DNA of 64,000 bases from Bernardetia sp. (GCA_020630575.1 JAHDBD010000018.1:1-64000); one strand, 5' to 3'; positions 43,548-53,579 are shown, counted from the first letter of the stretch. Notes: a model not told the origin generated them from the letters alone. Made by a program: numbers and translations.

Positions 43548-44303
43548 ATGGAAAACGAATTTTTGATAAAAAGTAAGGCAAACCAACATGGTTTTAAAGC
43601 TAGTATTTATGCACAGACAAAACAAAGGAAAATTATAATTTCAGATTGTGCAAACCGTTTTACAGAACAAGAACTTTTATCTTTTAAAAATTGGTTAGAA
43701 GATTATCTCAAAAACAATAAAGAGTTATTGACTATTGAGTTTATTGATGTTTTCGACGCTCTTCCATTTGTCCAGCCCAAAGAAGATAATTTTATAGCAA
43801 AAAAGCGTTTTAGAGAAAATACTGAAAATCCGTTAGCAATGGTTGTTCAATCACTTTCTAGCTTTAATTTTTTGATTACAGGCAAATGGGGAATGGGAGT
43901 TTATGTTTCAGGACAGTTTCCCACAATAAAAGGAAATTTTGAGACAGGTGTTATAGAAATATCTGGAGAGATGTATAATTCTTACTCTTTAGACTTTATG
44001 CACCCTTTCTTCTGTTGGGTTGAAAAGCTGCTTCAAAGTGACATAAAGCAAATTCACATCTATCTCAAAATAGATTATCTCTCTACATCTTATATGAGAC
44101 GACTGGCAGAAATAGCCACAGCATTGTCTAGTTGGTCAGAAAAAACAGGGAAGAAATCCTTATGGACTTGGTATTGTTTAGAGGATGATGAAGATACTAA
44201 AGAATGGTTCAACGATATTTTCAAGATGAGCGATAACCTTTCACATCTGAACTGTGAAGCTATTGAATTAGATGAAAGGCAGTGGGACAAATTATTGAAA
44301 TAA
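43548..44303 (+). CDS. SiaC-like (DUF1987) protein with extra N-terminal domain
   Basis: A 251-residue protein. The C-terminal half (about 125-250) fits DUF1987/SiaC. FETGVIEISGEMY and the SLDFMHPFFCWVEKLL segment match the family core. YLSTSYMRRLAEI matches the region carrying the regulatory phospho-threonine of SiaC. SiaC family members are about 125 residues and stimulate the diguanylate cyclase SiaD, or act as a partner of serine/threonine switches. Here an N-terminal domain (1-120) of unknown type is added. No siaA, siaB or siaD-like gene is adjacent. Confidence 0.7.
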   Translation: MENEFLIKSKANQHGFKASIYAQTKQRKIIISDCANRFTEQELLSFKNWLEDYLKNNKELLTIEFIDVFDALPFVQPKEDNFIAKKRFRENTENPLAMVVQSLSSFNFLITGKWGMGVYVSGQFPTIKGNFETGVIEISGEMYNSYSLDFMHPFFCWVEKLLQSDIKQIHIYLKIDYLSTSYMRRLAEIATALSSWSEKTGKKSLWTWYCLEDDEDTKEWFNDIFKMSDNLSHLNCEAIELDERQWDKLLK

Positions 44304-44304
44304 C

Positions 44305-45222
44305 TTATTTATTCTTCTTCATCTCATTTACCAAATCCTTAGTAGTTTTTCGGCTTCCATCATGACTCCAACCTGGGGGCTTTATTAGATAATTAATTCT
44401 ATGTTTCCAAGAAATAGGCTTTTTAATATCTGCCCAAATTTTTTCGTATTCATGGGAAGCAATTCGAATAGGATTATACGTTTCAAGATTTTGGACAAGT
44501 CCGTAGATTGGTTTTTCTTCATCTTCTATTATAAATGTTCCAAAAAGTCTATCCCAAATAATAAAAATTCCTGCATGATTTTTATCCAAATATTTTACAT
44601 TAGTAGCATGATGAACTCTATGATGAGAAGGCGTATTCATAAAATATTCTAAGAAACCAAGTCTTCCAACTGCCTCTGTATGTAGAAAGAATTGATAAAT
44701 AAGACTAATGGACATCATTACAAACATCATAACAGGATGAAAACCAAGTAAAGGCAGCCATAACCAAAAGATATATTTATAAAACATTTCTGTCCAACTC
44801 TGACGCAGCGCAACAGCCAAATTATAACTTTGTGCTGAATGGTGATTCGAATGAGCAGCCCACAAAATACGAACTTGATGACTTAATCTGTGATGCCAAT
44901 AAAAAGAAAAATCATCAGCAAAGACAAGTAGAATCCAAACCCACCAAACATTAGGCAGCGTAAAGAGACGGAAATTATCATAAATCCACATATAAATTCC
45001 GATATAAAAAATCTTAGCTAAAAGACTCAAAAACACAGAACCAACTCCCATAACAATTGAAGCCCAAGCATCTTTTTTATTGTACCATTCTTTTTTTTGG
45101 GCTAAATCAATTCCTAATTCTAAAAGAATAAGAAATATAAAAAAAGGCGCAAAATAGGTAATCGGGTCGCTTTGACTTATTTTATCAAAAGAATCTTTTA
45201 TATGTTCGTAATTCCAAATCAT
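44305..45222 (-). CDS. Sterol desaturase/fatty acid hydroxylase family protein
   Basis: A 305-residue membrane-bound di-iron hydroxylase. Histidine motifs HHRLSH (110-115), HSNHH (124-128) and HRVHH (about 200-205) coordinate the metals. Four to five hydrophobic segments surround them. The family oxidises sterols, fatty acids, hopanoids or carotenoids; substrate unknown here. The stop codon lies 1 bp after the end of the convergent SiaC-like gene, so 3' ends nearly touch. Confidence 0.9.
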   Translation of the reverse strand: MIWNYEHIKDSFDKISQSDPITYFAPFFIFLILLELGIDLAQKKEWYNKKDAWASIVMGVGSVFLSLLAKIFYIGIYMWIYDNFRLFTLPNVWWVWILLVFADDFSFYWHHRLSHQVRILWAAHSNHHSAQSYNLAVALRQSWTEMFYKYIFWLWLPLLGFHPVMMFVMMSISLIYQFFLHTEAVGRLGFLEYFMNTPSHHRVHHATNVKYLDKNHAGIFIIWDRLFGTFIIEDEEKPIYGLVQNLETYNPIRIASHEYEKIWADIKKPISWKHRINYLIKPPGWSHDGSRKTTKDLVNEMKKNK

Positions 45223-45301
45223 TATTTACTTTATCAATTATTTTATAAATATCTTTATATAATACAAAATTACAAAGTATTTAATGAATCAGAAAATTTG
45301 C

Positions 45302-46546
45302 CTACTTTTCAATCAGCTTTTTTCTAAGTAAATTCAAAACTGCATTTGTAGTCAGTTGAATATTTAAGTTTCTATTTTTAGTAAGTTGATAGGTTTTGGC
45401 TACTGTTTCATTTTCATCAGAATAGGCAATCCAAACTGTTCCCACTGGTTTTTCAGGTGTTCCTCCACCTGTTCCTGCTACTCCTGTTGTAGCGATTCCA
45501 ATTTTTGTTCCTAATGTTTTTCTGATTCCTTCAGCCATTTCTAAGGCTGTTTGTTCACTTACTGAACCATATTTTATGATTGTATCTAATTTTACTCCTA
45601 AAACTTTTATTTTCACATCATTTGAGTAGGCAATTATTCCACCCTCAAAAAAAGCAGATGCACCTTCGTGTTGTGTAAATGTACGAGCTACATAACCACC
45701 TGTGCAGCTTTCTGCAATTCCTAGAGTAAGATTCTTTTCTTTTAATAAATCAGCTACTTTTCCCTCTATCGTTTCATCATCGAAACCATAAACATATTTT
45801 TCTATGAGAGGAATTACTTTTTTGAGTTGATTATTTAATTCTTCCTCAATTTTTTCTTTGTCATCTCCTTCACTTGTCAATCTCAAAGTTACCTTTCCTA
45901 AATGTGGAAGGTACGCCAAACGAACATGAGAAGGCAAATCATTTTCCCAATCTTCGATAGTTTGTGCTAAAATAGACTCAGGAACTCCAATTGTCTGTAC
46001 TTTTTTATGTACAATAAAAGGAGGTTTGAAAAAATCTAATAAACGAGGAATTACCTCATTGCTCATTATATTTTCAGTTTCATAAGGCACACCAGGCATT
46101 GAAACGAAAATACAACCCTCTTTTTCAAACCACATTCCAGGAGCTGTTCCATACATGTTATGAATAACTTTGCAGTTTGTCGGAACGTCTGCTTGTGATT
46201 GGTTCAAATCAGTCATCATTCTTCCACGACTAGAAAAAAGGTCTTCGATATGCTTCAAAACGGCTTCATCTCTTCGCATTCCTACATTAAAATATTCTGC
46301 AAATGTCTTTTTTGTGATATCATCTTTTGTAGGACCGAGTCCTCCAGTAATCAAAACTACTTTAGCTACTTTTGACATTTCTTCGAACGTGTCTAAAATG
46401 ACTTGTCTTTCATCAGCAATAGAAATATGTTTGATAACTTTAAAACCAACATCAGTTAGCATTTTAGAAAGAGAGTAAGCGTTTGTATTGAGGGTTTGTC
46501 CGTAGAGAAGTTCGTCGCCAATAGCAACAATATAAGCTGGAATCAT
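45302..46546 (-). CDS. cinA: CinA: nicotinamide-nucleotide amidase/competence-damage protein
   Basis: A 414-residue protein. The N-terminal COG1058/MoCF-like domain shows YIVAIGDELLYGQTLNTNAYSLSKMLTDVG and LITGGLGPTKDD. The C-terminal PncC amidase domain has LGIAESCTGGYVARTFT with the catalytic Ser/Thr-rich loop, and VGTVWIAYSDE. It removes the amide from nicotinamide mononucleotide, and may hydrolyse ADP-ribose, in NAD recycling. Length fits the two-domain bacterial form. Confidence 0.96.
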   Translation of the reverse strand: MIPAYIVAIGDELLYGQTLNTNAYSLSKMLTDVGFKVIKHISIADERQVILDTFEEMSKVAKVVLITGGLGPTKDDITKKTFAEYFNVGMRRDEAVLKHIEDLFSSRGRMMTDLNQSQADVPTNCKVIHNMYGTAPGMWFEKEGCIFVSMPGVPYETENIMSNEVIPRLLDFFKPPFIVHKKVQTIGVPESILAQTIEDWENDLPSHVRLAYLPHLGKVTLRLTSEGDDKEKIEEELNNQLKKVIPLIEKYVYGFDDETIEGKVADLLKEKNLTLGIAESCTGGYVARTFTQHEGASAFFEGGIIAYSNDVKIKVLGVKLDTIIKYGSVSEQTALEMAEGIRKTLGTKIGIATTGVAGTGGGTPEKPVGTVWIAYSDENETVAKTYQLTKNRNLNIQLTTNAVLNLLRKKLIEK

Positions 46547-46560
46547 TTTATTTTTTATGA

Positions 46561-46645
46561 TATAACAGACTTTCTAATCTGTTTTTTGTGTTAGATAAGT
46601 AGGAATAGAAATTTTAGACTTGAACAGACTAGGAAGTCTGTTATA
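46561..46645. repeat. Paired hairpins in inverted orientation between cinA and the DsbA-like gene
   Basis: The 21-bp arms 46561-46581 and 46625-46645 are imperfect complements of each other. Each arm is also a short hairpin by itself (AACAGACT/AGTCTGTT around AGGA in the right arm). It lies between two minus-strand genes. Either a terminator-like structure or a dispersed palindromic repeat. Confidence 0.6.
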
Positions 46646-46651
46646 CTTTAA

Positions 46652-47314
46652 TTACACAGAAGTTTTCATGGCTTCAAAACGTCTTTCTAGCTCTGCCAAA
46701 TCTACAAAACCTCTAGCAAATAAATAATATTCTTCTCCTTTTTGAATAATGAGAGTAGGAAAACCATTTACTCCAAAATCTTGTGACAACTGAAAATCTT
46801 TTTGAGCTAATTTTTCATAGTCTGAATTATTCATTTTTTCTACAAAATCAGTGTTATCCAAACCATATTTTGTAGCTAATTCGCCGTATTTTGAATAGTC
46901 TTTTGGAATAATTCCATCAAAATAAATAAGACTTTGAAGATCTTCGGCAAAATGAAGAATTTTTTCATTCTTTTCTCCTGCTAGTTGTGGATTTTCTTGA
47001 GTTTCTTTTTTGAAAATAGAAAGAGCAATGGATGGAGGAATAGAAGTGAAAATGGCACTTCCTTCTTCCAAAATATCCTTTAAAAATTTCTCTCCGAATT
47101 GTACTCCTGTTCGGTTTTCTACGTCTTTATAAGCTGTTTTGATGTAAGGAGCAACTTCTCCAATTGCACCAATACCTTCTCCTGTAATCATTCCACCAGA
47201 AATAACATCAATGGTTTCAAAGTCGTTTTTGTGGTTTTGATAAAAATCACGCATTGCAGGTGCAAAACCATAACACCAGCCACAAAGGGCATCATAAATA
47301 TAGATTAGTTTCAT
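46652..47314 (-). CDS. DsbA-family thioredoxin-like protein
   Basis: A 220-residue protein. The CxxC active site is CGWC at 11-14, the cis-Pro loop is in VNGFPTLII and an all-helical insert lies between. There is no signal peptide, so it is cytoplasmic, resembling FrnE/SpxH-type members of the DsbA family more than periplasmic DsbA. Roles in the oxidative-stress response or as a protease adaptor are possible, but not shown. Confidence 0.85.
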   Translation of the reverse strand: MKLIYIYDALCGWCYGFAPAMRDFYQNHKNDFETIDVISGGMITGEGIGAIGEVAPYIKTAYKDVENRTGVQFGEKFLKDILEEGSAIFTSIPPSIALSIFKKETQENPQLAGEKNEKILHFAEDLQSLIYFDGIIPKDYSKYGELATKYGLDNTDFVEKMNNSDYEKLAQKDFQLSQDFGVNGFPTLIIQKGEEYYLFARGFVDLAELERRFEAMKTSV

Positions 47315-47397
47315 AACTTTCTAAAGCAAATTTTGAAGAAAAATGTTTAAAAACGAATGGTTCAATATAAGCGAAATGTTCGTTAGTTTTTAGAAGT

Positions 47398-48672
47398 CTA
47401 AGAAATCACAAAAGGCTGAGGTGAAAAACAAAGAACAAAAATAATAAAAGTAATTACTCCCAAAATCATTCTGCCTTTTGTAAGTGGTGTAACTTGGTTT
47501 TGTGTAGGTGGATGTGAAAGTCCTAAAATTCGTCCTAAGAGAAAACCAAAAGCCAACCAACCATAGTAACCATGAACTTCTGGAAAAATACTTACAAGCA
47601 CAAACTGAAAGGCGTAAATTCCTAGCGCAAACACAACAGCCGTAATCGGTTTTTCTGTATTTTTTAGAAAAATAATAAACAAGAAAAAGAGGTAAAAAAT
47701 ACTGTAGAGTGCAATATCTTCGATAGGGTCTTGAGGTGAAATAAGACCTAGTCCTGCATACATTAAGAAAAGTGTAAACATTCCCATAGATATTTTTTTA
47801 TGCCATTTTTGACCAAACATAGCATATAGAACATGTCCTCCATCAAGCTGACCAATCGGCATCAAATTTAAAGCTGTAAAAAACAAAGCTAAATAACCTG
47901 CCAATAAAAAAGGATAATGAAAAATTTCTCTATTATTTGGCACCCATTCAGGATTTGGAGCAACATAATTTTTGAAAAATTCAAATAACAAATTTGTTCC
48001 CAATTCCATATTTGCACCTTCTGGAATAGATTTATACACTTGAGAAGCATAATCTAAACCATATTTTTGCCAAGATGGATGTGCTACTTCAATTACATAT
48101 TCAGGAGAAGGAAGATTCAAAAAACCATAAAAAAGTACGACTAAAGCAATTACAAAACCTGCCAAAGGACCTGCTACACCCACATCAAAAAGTGACTTTT
48201 GAGAGGTAAAAGGAGATTCAATTTTAATAAATGCACCCATTGTTCCGATAGTAGAAGGCATTCCCAAAAAACCAAGCCACATCGGAATATAAAAAGGCAA
48301 AGAAGCCCGAATACTATGATATTTAGCAGCAAAATAATGTCCGAATTCATGCACTGTTAATATTCCCAAAAAAGGAATAGAGTAAGCCAAACCAGCCACA
48401 AACCCATCAAAACCTAGTCCTCCACTTCCAATGCCTGCAAATCCATCTGCATCAAAGAGAAGAGCAACAAAACTTTTTTCTCCAAAAATCCATTCTGCTC
48501 CAGCCAAAGTAGTTGCAATGAAAGTAATCACAAATAACAAAATATGTAACCAATATTTAGGCTTTTTCTTCTTATATAGAACTTCTTCATACAAAAATGG
48601 ATTTGAAGCATCATCTGCATCTGAATAGTTTGGAAAAGAAGGATAAGGCAAATTTTTATTTTCTTCTTGCAT
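47398..48672 (-). CDS. Site-2-protease-family membrane metalloprotease (M50)
   Basis: A 424-residue protein. The zinc motif HEFGH (108-112) lies within a TM segment, followed by a loop and the C-terminal ligand motif NLMPIGQLDGGHVLYA. About seven TM segments are visible (for example 43-60, 95-115 and 160-185). Site-2 proteases cut membrane-anchored anti-sigma factors or other substrates; no such partner gene is adjacent. The N-terminal 35 residues are polar and unusual. Confidence 0.88.
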   Translation of the reverse strand: MQEENKNLPYPSFPNYSDADDASNPFLYEEVLYKKKKPKYWLHILLFVITFIATTLAGAEWIFGEKSFVALLFDADGFAGIGSGGLGFDGFVAGLAYSIPFLGILTVHEFGHYFAAKYHSIRASLPFYIPMWLGFLGMPSTIGTMGAFIKIESPFTSQKSLFDVGVAGPLAGFVIALVVLFYGFLNLPSPEYVIEVAHPSWQKYGLDYASQVYKSIPEGANMELGTNLLFEFFKNYVAPNPEWVPNNREIFHYPFLLAGYLALFFTALNLMPIGQLDGGHVLYAMFGQKWHKKISMGMFTLFLMYAGLGLISPQDPIEDIALYSIFYLFFLFIIFLKNTEKPITAVVFALGIYAFQFVLVSIFPEVHGYYGWLAFGFLLGRILGLSHPPTQNQVTPLTKGRMILGVITFIIFVLCFSPQPFVIS

Positions 48673-49096
48673 ATTTTTATGTAATACGTTTTTGCAGACT
48701 TATAATTTTGATTAAGCTGTTCTATCTATTATTTTGTTCAAATTTTAATTAAACGCTCTAATTTATAAAGTTACGAGTAATAAAGACTATTTCTATAAAG
48801 AAAATCACTTTTAAATATTTTTTTTATCTATCTAAACTCAAAATAAGAAAAACAGTTTAATTTTTGAAATGTAGTACTACATAAGATAGCTTAAAAATTA
48901 TTAGAATAAAAAAAATCACTACAAAAATAAATTTCATAATGATTTCAAAATTATTATTTTTTTACAATAAGTCACTGAGCAAAATTATTTATATGCAAAC
49001 GAAATCTGTCTGACACCTCAAAAGTGTCTTGACAGTTTAAACTTCCACTTTCTAATTCTTTTCTTAGATATGTTTTATTTTGCTAAGTTACTTAGT
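48673..49096. other. Intergenic region between site-2 protease and ferritin
   Basis: A 424-bp A/T-rich gap. A hairpin at 49006-49035 (CTGTC and GACAC paired with GTGTC and GACAG, with single-base bulges) lies about 60 bp past the ferritin stop on the minus strand and could be its terminator. Nothing else is seen. Confidence 0.45.
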
Positions 49097-49669
49097 TTAT
49101 ACTTCTGCATCTGCACCTTCTGCTTCTTGTATCTCAGCTTCTATTTTTCCGATTGCTTGATCAATAAGCCAAATTCCTTGACCTTCTTCACCAATAATAT
49201 CAAAAAGCTCTACAGCACGACGAGAAATTACCTCTTCTTCACGCTGTTCATTTACAAACCATTGTAAAAACTGAAAAGTAGCAAAGTCTTTTGCTTTCAG
49301 ACAGGCATCTACAAGGTCATTAATTGCTAAAGTTACTTTGATTTCGTGCTTTAAAGCTGTTTCGAAAACATCTCTTAACTTCTCAAAATCATAACGCATA
49401 TCTGTAATTTCGGGTGCCAGTGCATGTCCACCTGCATTATTTAGATAATTGAAAAATTTCATCATGTGCATGCGTTCTTCTTCTGCATGATTGTAAAGAT
49501 ATTTAGCTGAATTGACATATCCTTCTTTATCACACCAAGAAGCTGCTGCTAAATAAGCCCAAGAAGAACGAGCTTCTAACTTAATTTGCTCATTGATAAG
49601 GTTTTGCATTTCTTGTGTAACTGATGTTTTCATCGTTACAAACGGTTTTTGAATTCCATTTTTTGACAT
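49097..49669 (-). CDS. ftnA: Ferritin
   Basis: Iron-storage protein of 190 residues forming 24-mers with a ferroxidase centre. The four-helix pattern shows NEQIKLEARSSWAYLAAASW with the metal Glu, HAEEERMHMMKFF (61-73) with the ExxH pair and a later REEEVISRRAVELFD. The start may instead be the Met at residue 13 (MKTSVTQEMQNLINEQ; 49633), which matches the usual ferritin N-terminus. The upstream 12 residues MSKNGIQKPFVT are unusual. The C-terminus is acidic. Confidence 0.93.
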   Translation of the reverse strand: MSKNGIQKPFVTMKTSVTQEMQNLINEQIKLEARSSWAYLAAASWCDKEGYVNSAKYLYNHAEEERMHMMKFFNYLNNAGGHALAPEITDMRYDFEKLRDVFETALKHEIKVTLAINDLVDACLKAKDFATFQFLQWFVNEQREEEVISRRAVELFDIIGEEGQGIWLIDQAIGKIEAEIQEAEGADAEV

Positions 49670-50040
49670 AATTTTCTTGTATTTTTGTTAATTATAATTC
49701 ATAAATTTAAAAGTAGGCAATGTGTCACATTTTCTCCTACTCTATCTCTATAACGAAAGCAACGAAACAAAAGATTTGTTTTTGAAAAACCAATACAAAT
49801 ATGGAATTAGAATTAGTCAAAATAAAGATTAGACAAATTAATCTCCAATCCATATAAATTTATATAAAACAAAATCTTGTTTTATCAGAAGCTACTAAAT
49901 GGCTTTTTCAATAGTTTAAAAATATTTTCAAAACATTTTGAGAGTAGGTGCGTTTATATAATCGTAAATCAAGTCATAGTTTTGGCTTGATTTATTTATT
50001 TTTTAAACTGTATTTCAATTTTTTTAAACTGTATCATATT
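49670..50040. other. Intergenic region with a terminator-like hairpin before a lipoprotein gene
   Basis: A 371-bp gap between divergent genes. Besides A/T-rich text it holds a plus-strand terminator-like hairpin (49965-50004) with no plus-strand gene upstream. This might mark a short RNA or a leader attenuator. Confidence 0.4.
49965..50004 (+). terminator. Terminator-like hairpin upstream of the lipoprotein gene
   Basis: TAAATCAAG (49965-49973) pairs with CTTGATTTA (49986-49994), followed by a T-rich run. The lipoprotein gene starts 36 bp later. Confidence 0.5.
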
Positions 50041-50433
50041 ATGAAAACGAACAAAATTTTAATGTTCTTCGTGCTTGCTTTTATGGCTATTTCTTTTACT
50101 TCTTGTGACGAAGATGATGTAATTAATTATGCTGATGACCTTCCAGGAACATATAACAATCTGTTATCAGGTGATATTAATGTAGAAGGAGCAGTTAATG
50201 TAATTACACTCTCAAATAAAGATGATAGCGAAGCACTTACAAAAAATATTGTAGTGAAAATTACAGACAAAACAACTAAAACCACAGCAGGTATAGAAAC
50301 AGTAACTTATGTTACTGATAATGATAATGTAAATATTACTCGTGTTGAAAATGTAATTTCTATCACTGTTACAGGTGGAGAATATGTACAAAGTATCACA
50401 GAACTTTATATAGGGACAAAAACAGTACAATAA
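50041..50433 (+). CDS. Unknown lipoprotein
   Basis: A 130-residue protein starting MKTNKILMFFVLAFMAISFTSCDEDD; the upstream in-frame part to 49948 runs through the hairpin. It has a lipoprotein signal with Cys at about residue 22, then an acidic stretch and a predicted beta-rich domain with Asn and Thr repeats (ITDKTTKTTAGIETVTYVTDNDNVNITR). A small surface or periplasmic lipoprotein of unknown role. A strong terminator follows. Confidence 0.75.
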   Translation: MKTNKILMFFVLAFMAISFTSCDEDDVINYADDLPGTYNNLLSGDINVEGAVNVITLSNKDDSEALTKNIVVKITDKTTKTTAGIETVTYVTDNDNVNITRVENVISITVTGGEYVQSITELYIGTKTVQ

Positions 50434-50457
50434 TCTGTTCTGAAAAAATATAACTTC

Positions 50458-50500
50458 AAAAGCCTAGCAATTTCATAAAAAATGCTAGGCTTTTTTTTGT
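50458..50500 (+). terminator. Terminator of the lipoprotein gene
   Basis: AAAAGCCTAGCA and TGCTAGGCTTTT form a 12-bp stem with a run of eight T on the plus strand. Confidence 0.85.
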
Positions 50501-50624
50501 CCTTATTTTTTCTTTTGTGTTAAAAAAAAGAAAAGTTATTCGATCATTTTTTTAAGCAACGAATTTGTTTGCAAATTGTATCAAACTAAAGACAAAACAG
50601 ATTTTAAACCTTAATCAAACTAAC

Positions 50625-53579
50625 ATGAAAAGAGTTTTTCTTACTTTTATTTCTTGTGCATTGCTTTCAAATACAGCTTTTTCACAGGATATTGAATTAG
50701 AATTTACGACAGCTCAAGACCGTATCAATTCTCAAAATAAAATTAATTCATCAACTTCTTGGCTCAAAAATGTTCCAATAAAATCAATAGGACCAACAAT
50801 TATGAGTGGAAGGGTTGTCGATATTGAAGTAAACCCTAATAACCCAAATGAGTTTTTGGCTGCTTTTGCTTCTGGTGGGCTTTGGCATACCAATACAAAC
50901 GGAACTTCTTTTACTCCTTTGTTTCAAAATGAAAAAGTAATGTCTATTGGAGATATTGCTGTTTCGTGGGAAGACTCTACCATCTGGATAGGGACTGGAG
51001 AAAATAACTCTTCTCGTTCTTCATATTTTGGAGATGGAATGTATGTTTCGTATAACATGGGCAAAACGTGGGAACACAAAAATGACACAGAATTAAATGA
51101 AACGCAGCATATTGGTAGAATAGTTTTGCATCCAACTGATAAAAATATACTTTTCGTTGCTGCGCTTGGTCATCTATATTCGAAAAATAAAGAAAGAGGA
51201 ATTTATAAAACAACTGATGGAGGCAAAACGTGGAAAAAAACACTTTTCATTGACGAAAACACAGGTGCAGTTGATTTAATCATTGACCCTACAAATCCGA
51301 ATACACTTTATACAGCTACTTGGCAAAGACATAGAGCAGCGTGGGATTTTGAAGAAGCAGGTGCAGGAAGTGGAATTTATCGTTCTGATGATGGTGGCGA
51401 AAACTGGATAAAAATAACGACAAAAGAAAGTGGTTTTCCTATTTCAGAGGGAGTTGGAAGAATTGGTTTAGCTATTTCAAAAGCAAATCCTGATTGGGTT
51501 TATGCCTGTTTGGACAATCAAGACCGTAAACCTAAAGATGAAATCAAAAAAGACGGTAAAAAAGAGAATAATAAACCAACCCTTACCAAAGATGCTATTT
51601 TGGTTATGAACAAAGAGCAATTTTTGAAAGTTTCTGATTCACAAATAACTGAATATTTGAAAGAAAATCACTTTCCAAAAAAATATGATGTGACTTTTGT
51701 AAAAGAACAAATCAAACAAGGCAAAATAGAGCCAAAAGCATTAGTAGAGTTTTTAGGAGATGCTAATTCTCGTTTGTTTGACACACCCGTAAAAGGTTTA
51801 GAATTATATTTATCAAAAGATAAAGGAAAAACTTGGCAAAAAACCCACGAAGGAAGCATCGATGAAGTCGTTTATTCGTATGGTTATTATTTTGGACAAG
51901 TACGAGTTTCACAAAATAATCCTCAAAAACTCTATATTGTAGGTGTTCCAATTTTGACAAGTGATGATGGAGGCAAAAACTGGAAAAGCATCAATGGAGA
52001 TAATGTTCACGCAGACCATCACGCCTTATGGATTAATCCAAAACAAGAGGGACATTTAATAAATGGAAACGATGGAGGAATAAATATTTCTTATAATGAT
52101 GGTAAAACATGGTCAAAATCAAATTCTATTCCTGTTGGTCAATTTTATAGTGTGGCAACAGACAGAGCTGAGCCATATAATGTCTATGGTGGTTTGCAAG
52201 ATAATGGTGTTTGGACAGCTTCACATCAATACGAATATTCTGATGTGTGGCAACAAGAAGGTAATTATCCTTACAAACGACTTTTAGGAGGTGACGGAAT
52301 GCAAGTTGAGATTGATTTTAGAGATAATAATACTGTCTATACCTGTTATCAATTTGGAAATTGTTATAAAATCGATAAAACAACTTTAGCATCTGACTAC
52401 ATTACACCTTCACATGAACTAGGACAAAAACCATTTCGTTTCAACTGGCAAACTCCATTACACCTTTCAAAACATCAGCAAAATATTTTGTATATGGGTT
52501 CGAATCATGTACACCGTTCGTTTGACCAAGGAAAAACATGGGAAACTATTTCAGAGGACTTAACAAGAGGTGCAAATCCAAAAGAAGCAAAAACTGGTGA
52601 TGTAGCTTACAATACACTTACTTCTATTGATGAATCTGCTTTGCGTTTTGGTCTTTTGTATGTTGGTTCTGATGATGGAATGGTTCATGTGAGCAAAGAT
52701 GCAGGATATAGTTGGGAGAATATTTCACAGAATTATTTGAAACAGTTTCCTCAGTATAAAAACTTTTGGGTAAGTCGTGTACAGGCTTCAAAACACAAAA
52801 TGGAACGAGTTTATATTAGCTTGAATGGATACCGTTTTGATAATTTTGAATCAATTATTTTTGTTTCGAATGACTTTGGTAAAACTTGGACACGCATTGG
52901 AACAGATTTACCTTTAGAATCTGTAAATGTTATTAGAGAAGATTTTAAAGAAGAAAACTTACTTTTTGTTGGAACAGACCATAATTTGTATGCTTCTCTT
53001 GATGCTGGAAAGTCATTTATGACTTTAGGAAAAGATTTTCCTCGTGTGGCAGTTCATGATTTATCAGTTCAGCCTGTGGCAAATCATTTGGTTGTCGGAA
53101 CTCATGGACGTTCGCTTTATGTGGTGGATATTGCACCTCTACAAAGTCTTGTAAAAATGGATAAAGAAAAATCATTTTTCTTAGATAAAAACAAAATTAC
53201 TTTCAATAAAAACTGGGGCAAAACCTATTGGAGCAAGTGGTTTGGAAATTATGAGCCAAATGAGGAAGAGCAAAAATTTATTTTCTTTACTACTCAAAAA
53301 TCAAATGTAGAACTTCGTATTTTAGATAAGAACAATGTAGTTCTGCATTCTGAAAAACTAGAAGCAAATAAAGGTTTGAATTATTGGAAATATGATTTGA
53401 CAATAAATGAAGAAGCTGCGAAAAAATTATCAAAATCACTTTCTACAAAAGAACAACCTTTTATTGTCTCTAAATCAGATAATGAAAAGTATTATTTGCC
53501 TATTTCTACTTATAAAATAGCTTTAGTAGAAAATGGAAAAACAATAGAACTTCCTTTTGAAGTGGTAGAGAAAAAATAA
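50625..53579 (+). CDS. Exported BNR/sortilin-like beta-propeller protein
   Basis: A 984-residue protein starting MKRVFLTFISCALLSNTAFSQ (signal peptide); an earlier in-frame start at 50565 is less likely. The body has many BNR-type Asp-box-like blocks (for example SYNMGKTWEH, TDGGKTWKK, SDDGGENWIK, SFDQGKTWETI, SKDAGYSWENI), typical of the VPS10/sortilin-type ten-bladed propeller. The last part (about 880-984) is a beta-sandwich-like tail. Such Bacteroidota proteins are secreted or outer-membrane-attached; some belong to glycan or peptide degradation. No neighbour reveals a substrate. Confidence 0.88.
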   Translation: MKRVFLTFISCALLSNTAFSQDIELEFTTAQDRINSQNKINSSTSWLKNVPIKSIGPTIMSGRVVDIEVNPNNPNEFLAAFASGGLWHTNTNGTSFTPLFQNEKVMSIGDIAVSWEDSTIWIGTGENNSSRSSYFGDGMYVSYNMGKTWEHKNDTELNETQHIGRIVLHPTDKNILFVAALGHLYSKNKERGIYKTTDGGKTWKKTLFIDENTGAVDLIIDPTNPNTLYTATWQRHRAAWDFEEAGAGSGIYRSDDGGENWIKITTKESGFPISEGVGRIGLAISKANPDWVYACLDNQDRKPKDEIKKDGKKENNKPTLTKDAILVMNKEQFLKVSDSQITEYLKENHFPKKYDVTFVKEQIKQGKIEPKALVEFLGDANSRLFDTPVKGLELYLSKDKGKTWQKTHEGSIDEVVYSYGYYFGQVRVSQNNPQKLYIVGVPILTSDDGGKNWKSINGDNVHADHHALWINPKQEGHLINGNDGGINISYNDGKTWSKSNSIPVGQFYSVATDRAEPYNVYGGLQDNGVWTASHQYEYSDVWQQEGNYPYKRLLGGDGMQVEIDFRDNNTVYTCYQFGNCYKIDKTTLASDYITPSHELGQKPFRFNWQTPLHLSKHQQNILYMGSNHVHRSFDQGKTWETISEDLTRGANPKEAKTGDVAYNTLTSIDESALRFGLLYVGSDDGMVHVSKDAGYSWENISQNYLKQFPQYKNFWVSRVQASKHKMERVYISLNGYRFDNFESIIFVSNDFGKTWTRIGTDLPLESVNVIREDFKEENLLFVGTDHNLYASLDAGKSFMTLGKDFPRVAVHDLSVQPVANHLVVGTHGRSLYVVDIAPLQSLVKMDKEKSFFLDKNKITFNKNWGKTYWSKWFGNYEPNEEEQKFIFFTTQKSNVELRILDKNNVVLHSEKLEANKGLNYWKYDLTINEEAAKKLSKSLSTKEQPFIVSKSDNEKYYLPISTYKIALVENGKTIELPFEVVEKK

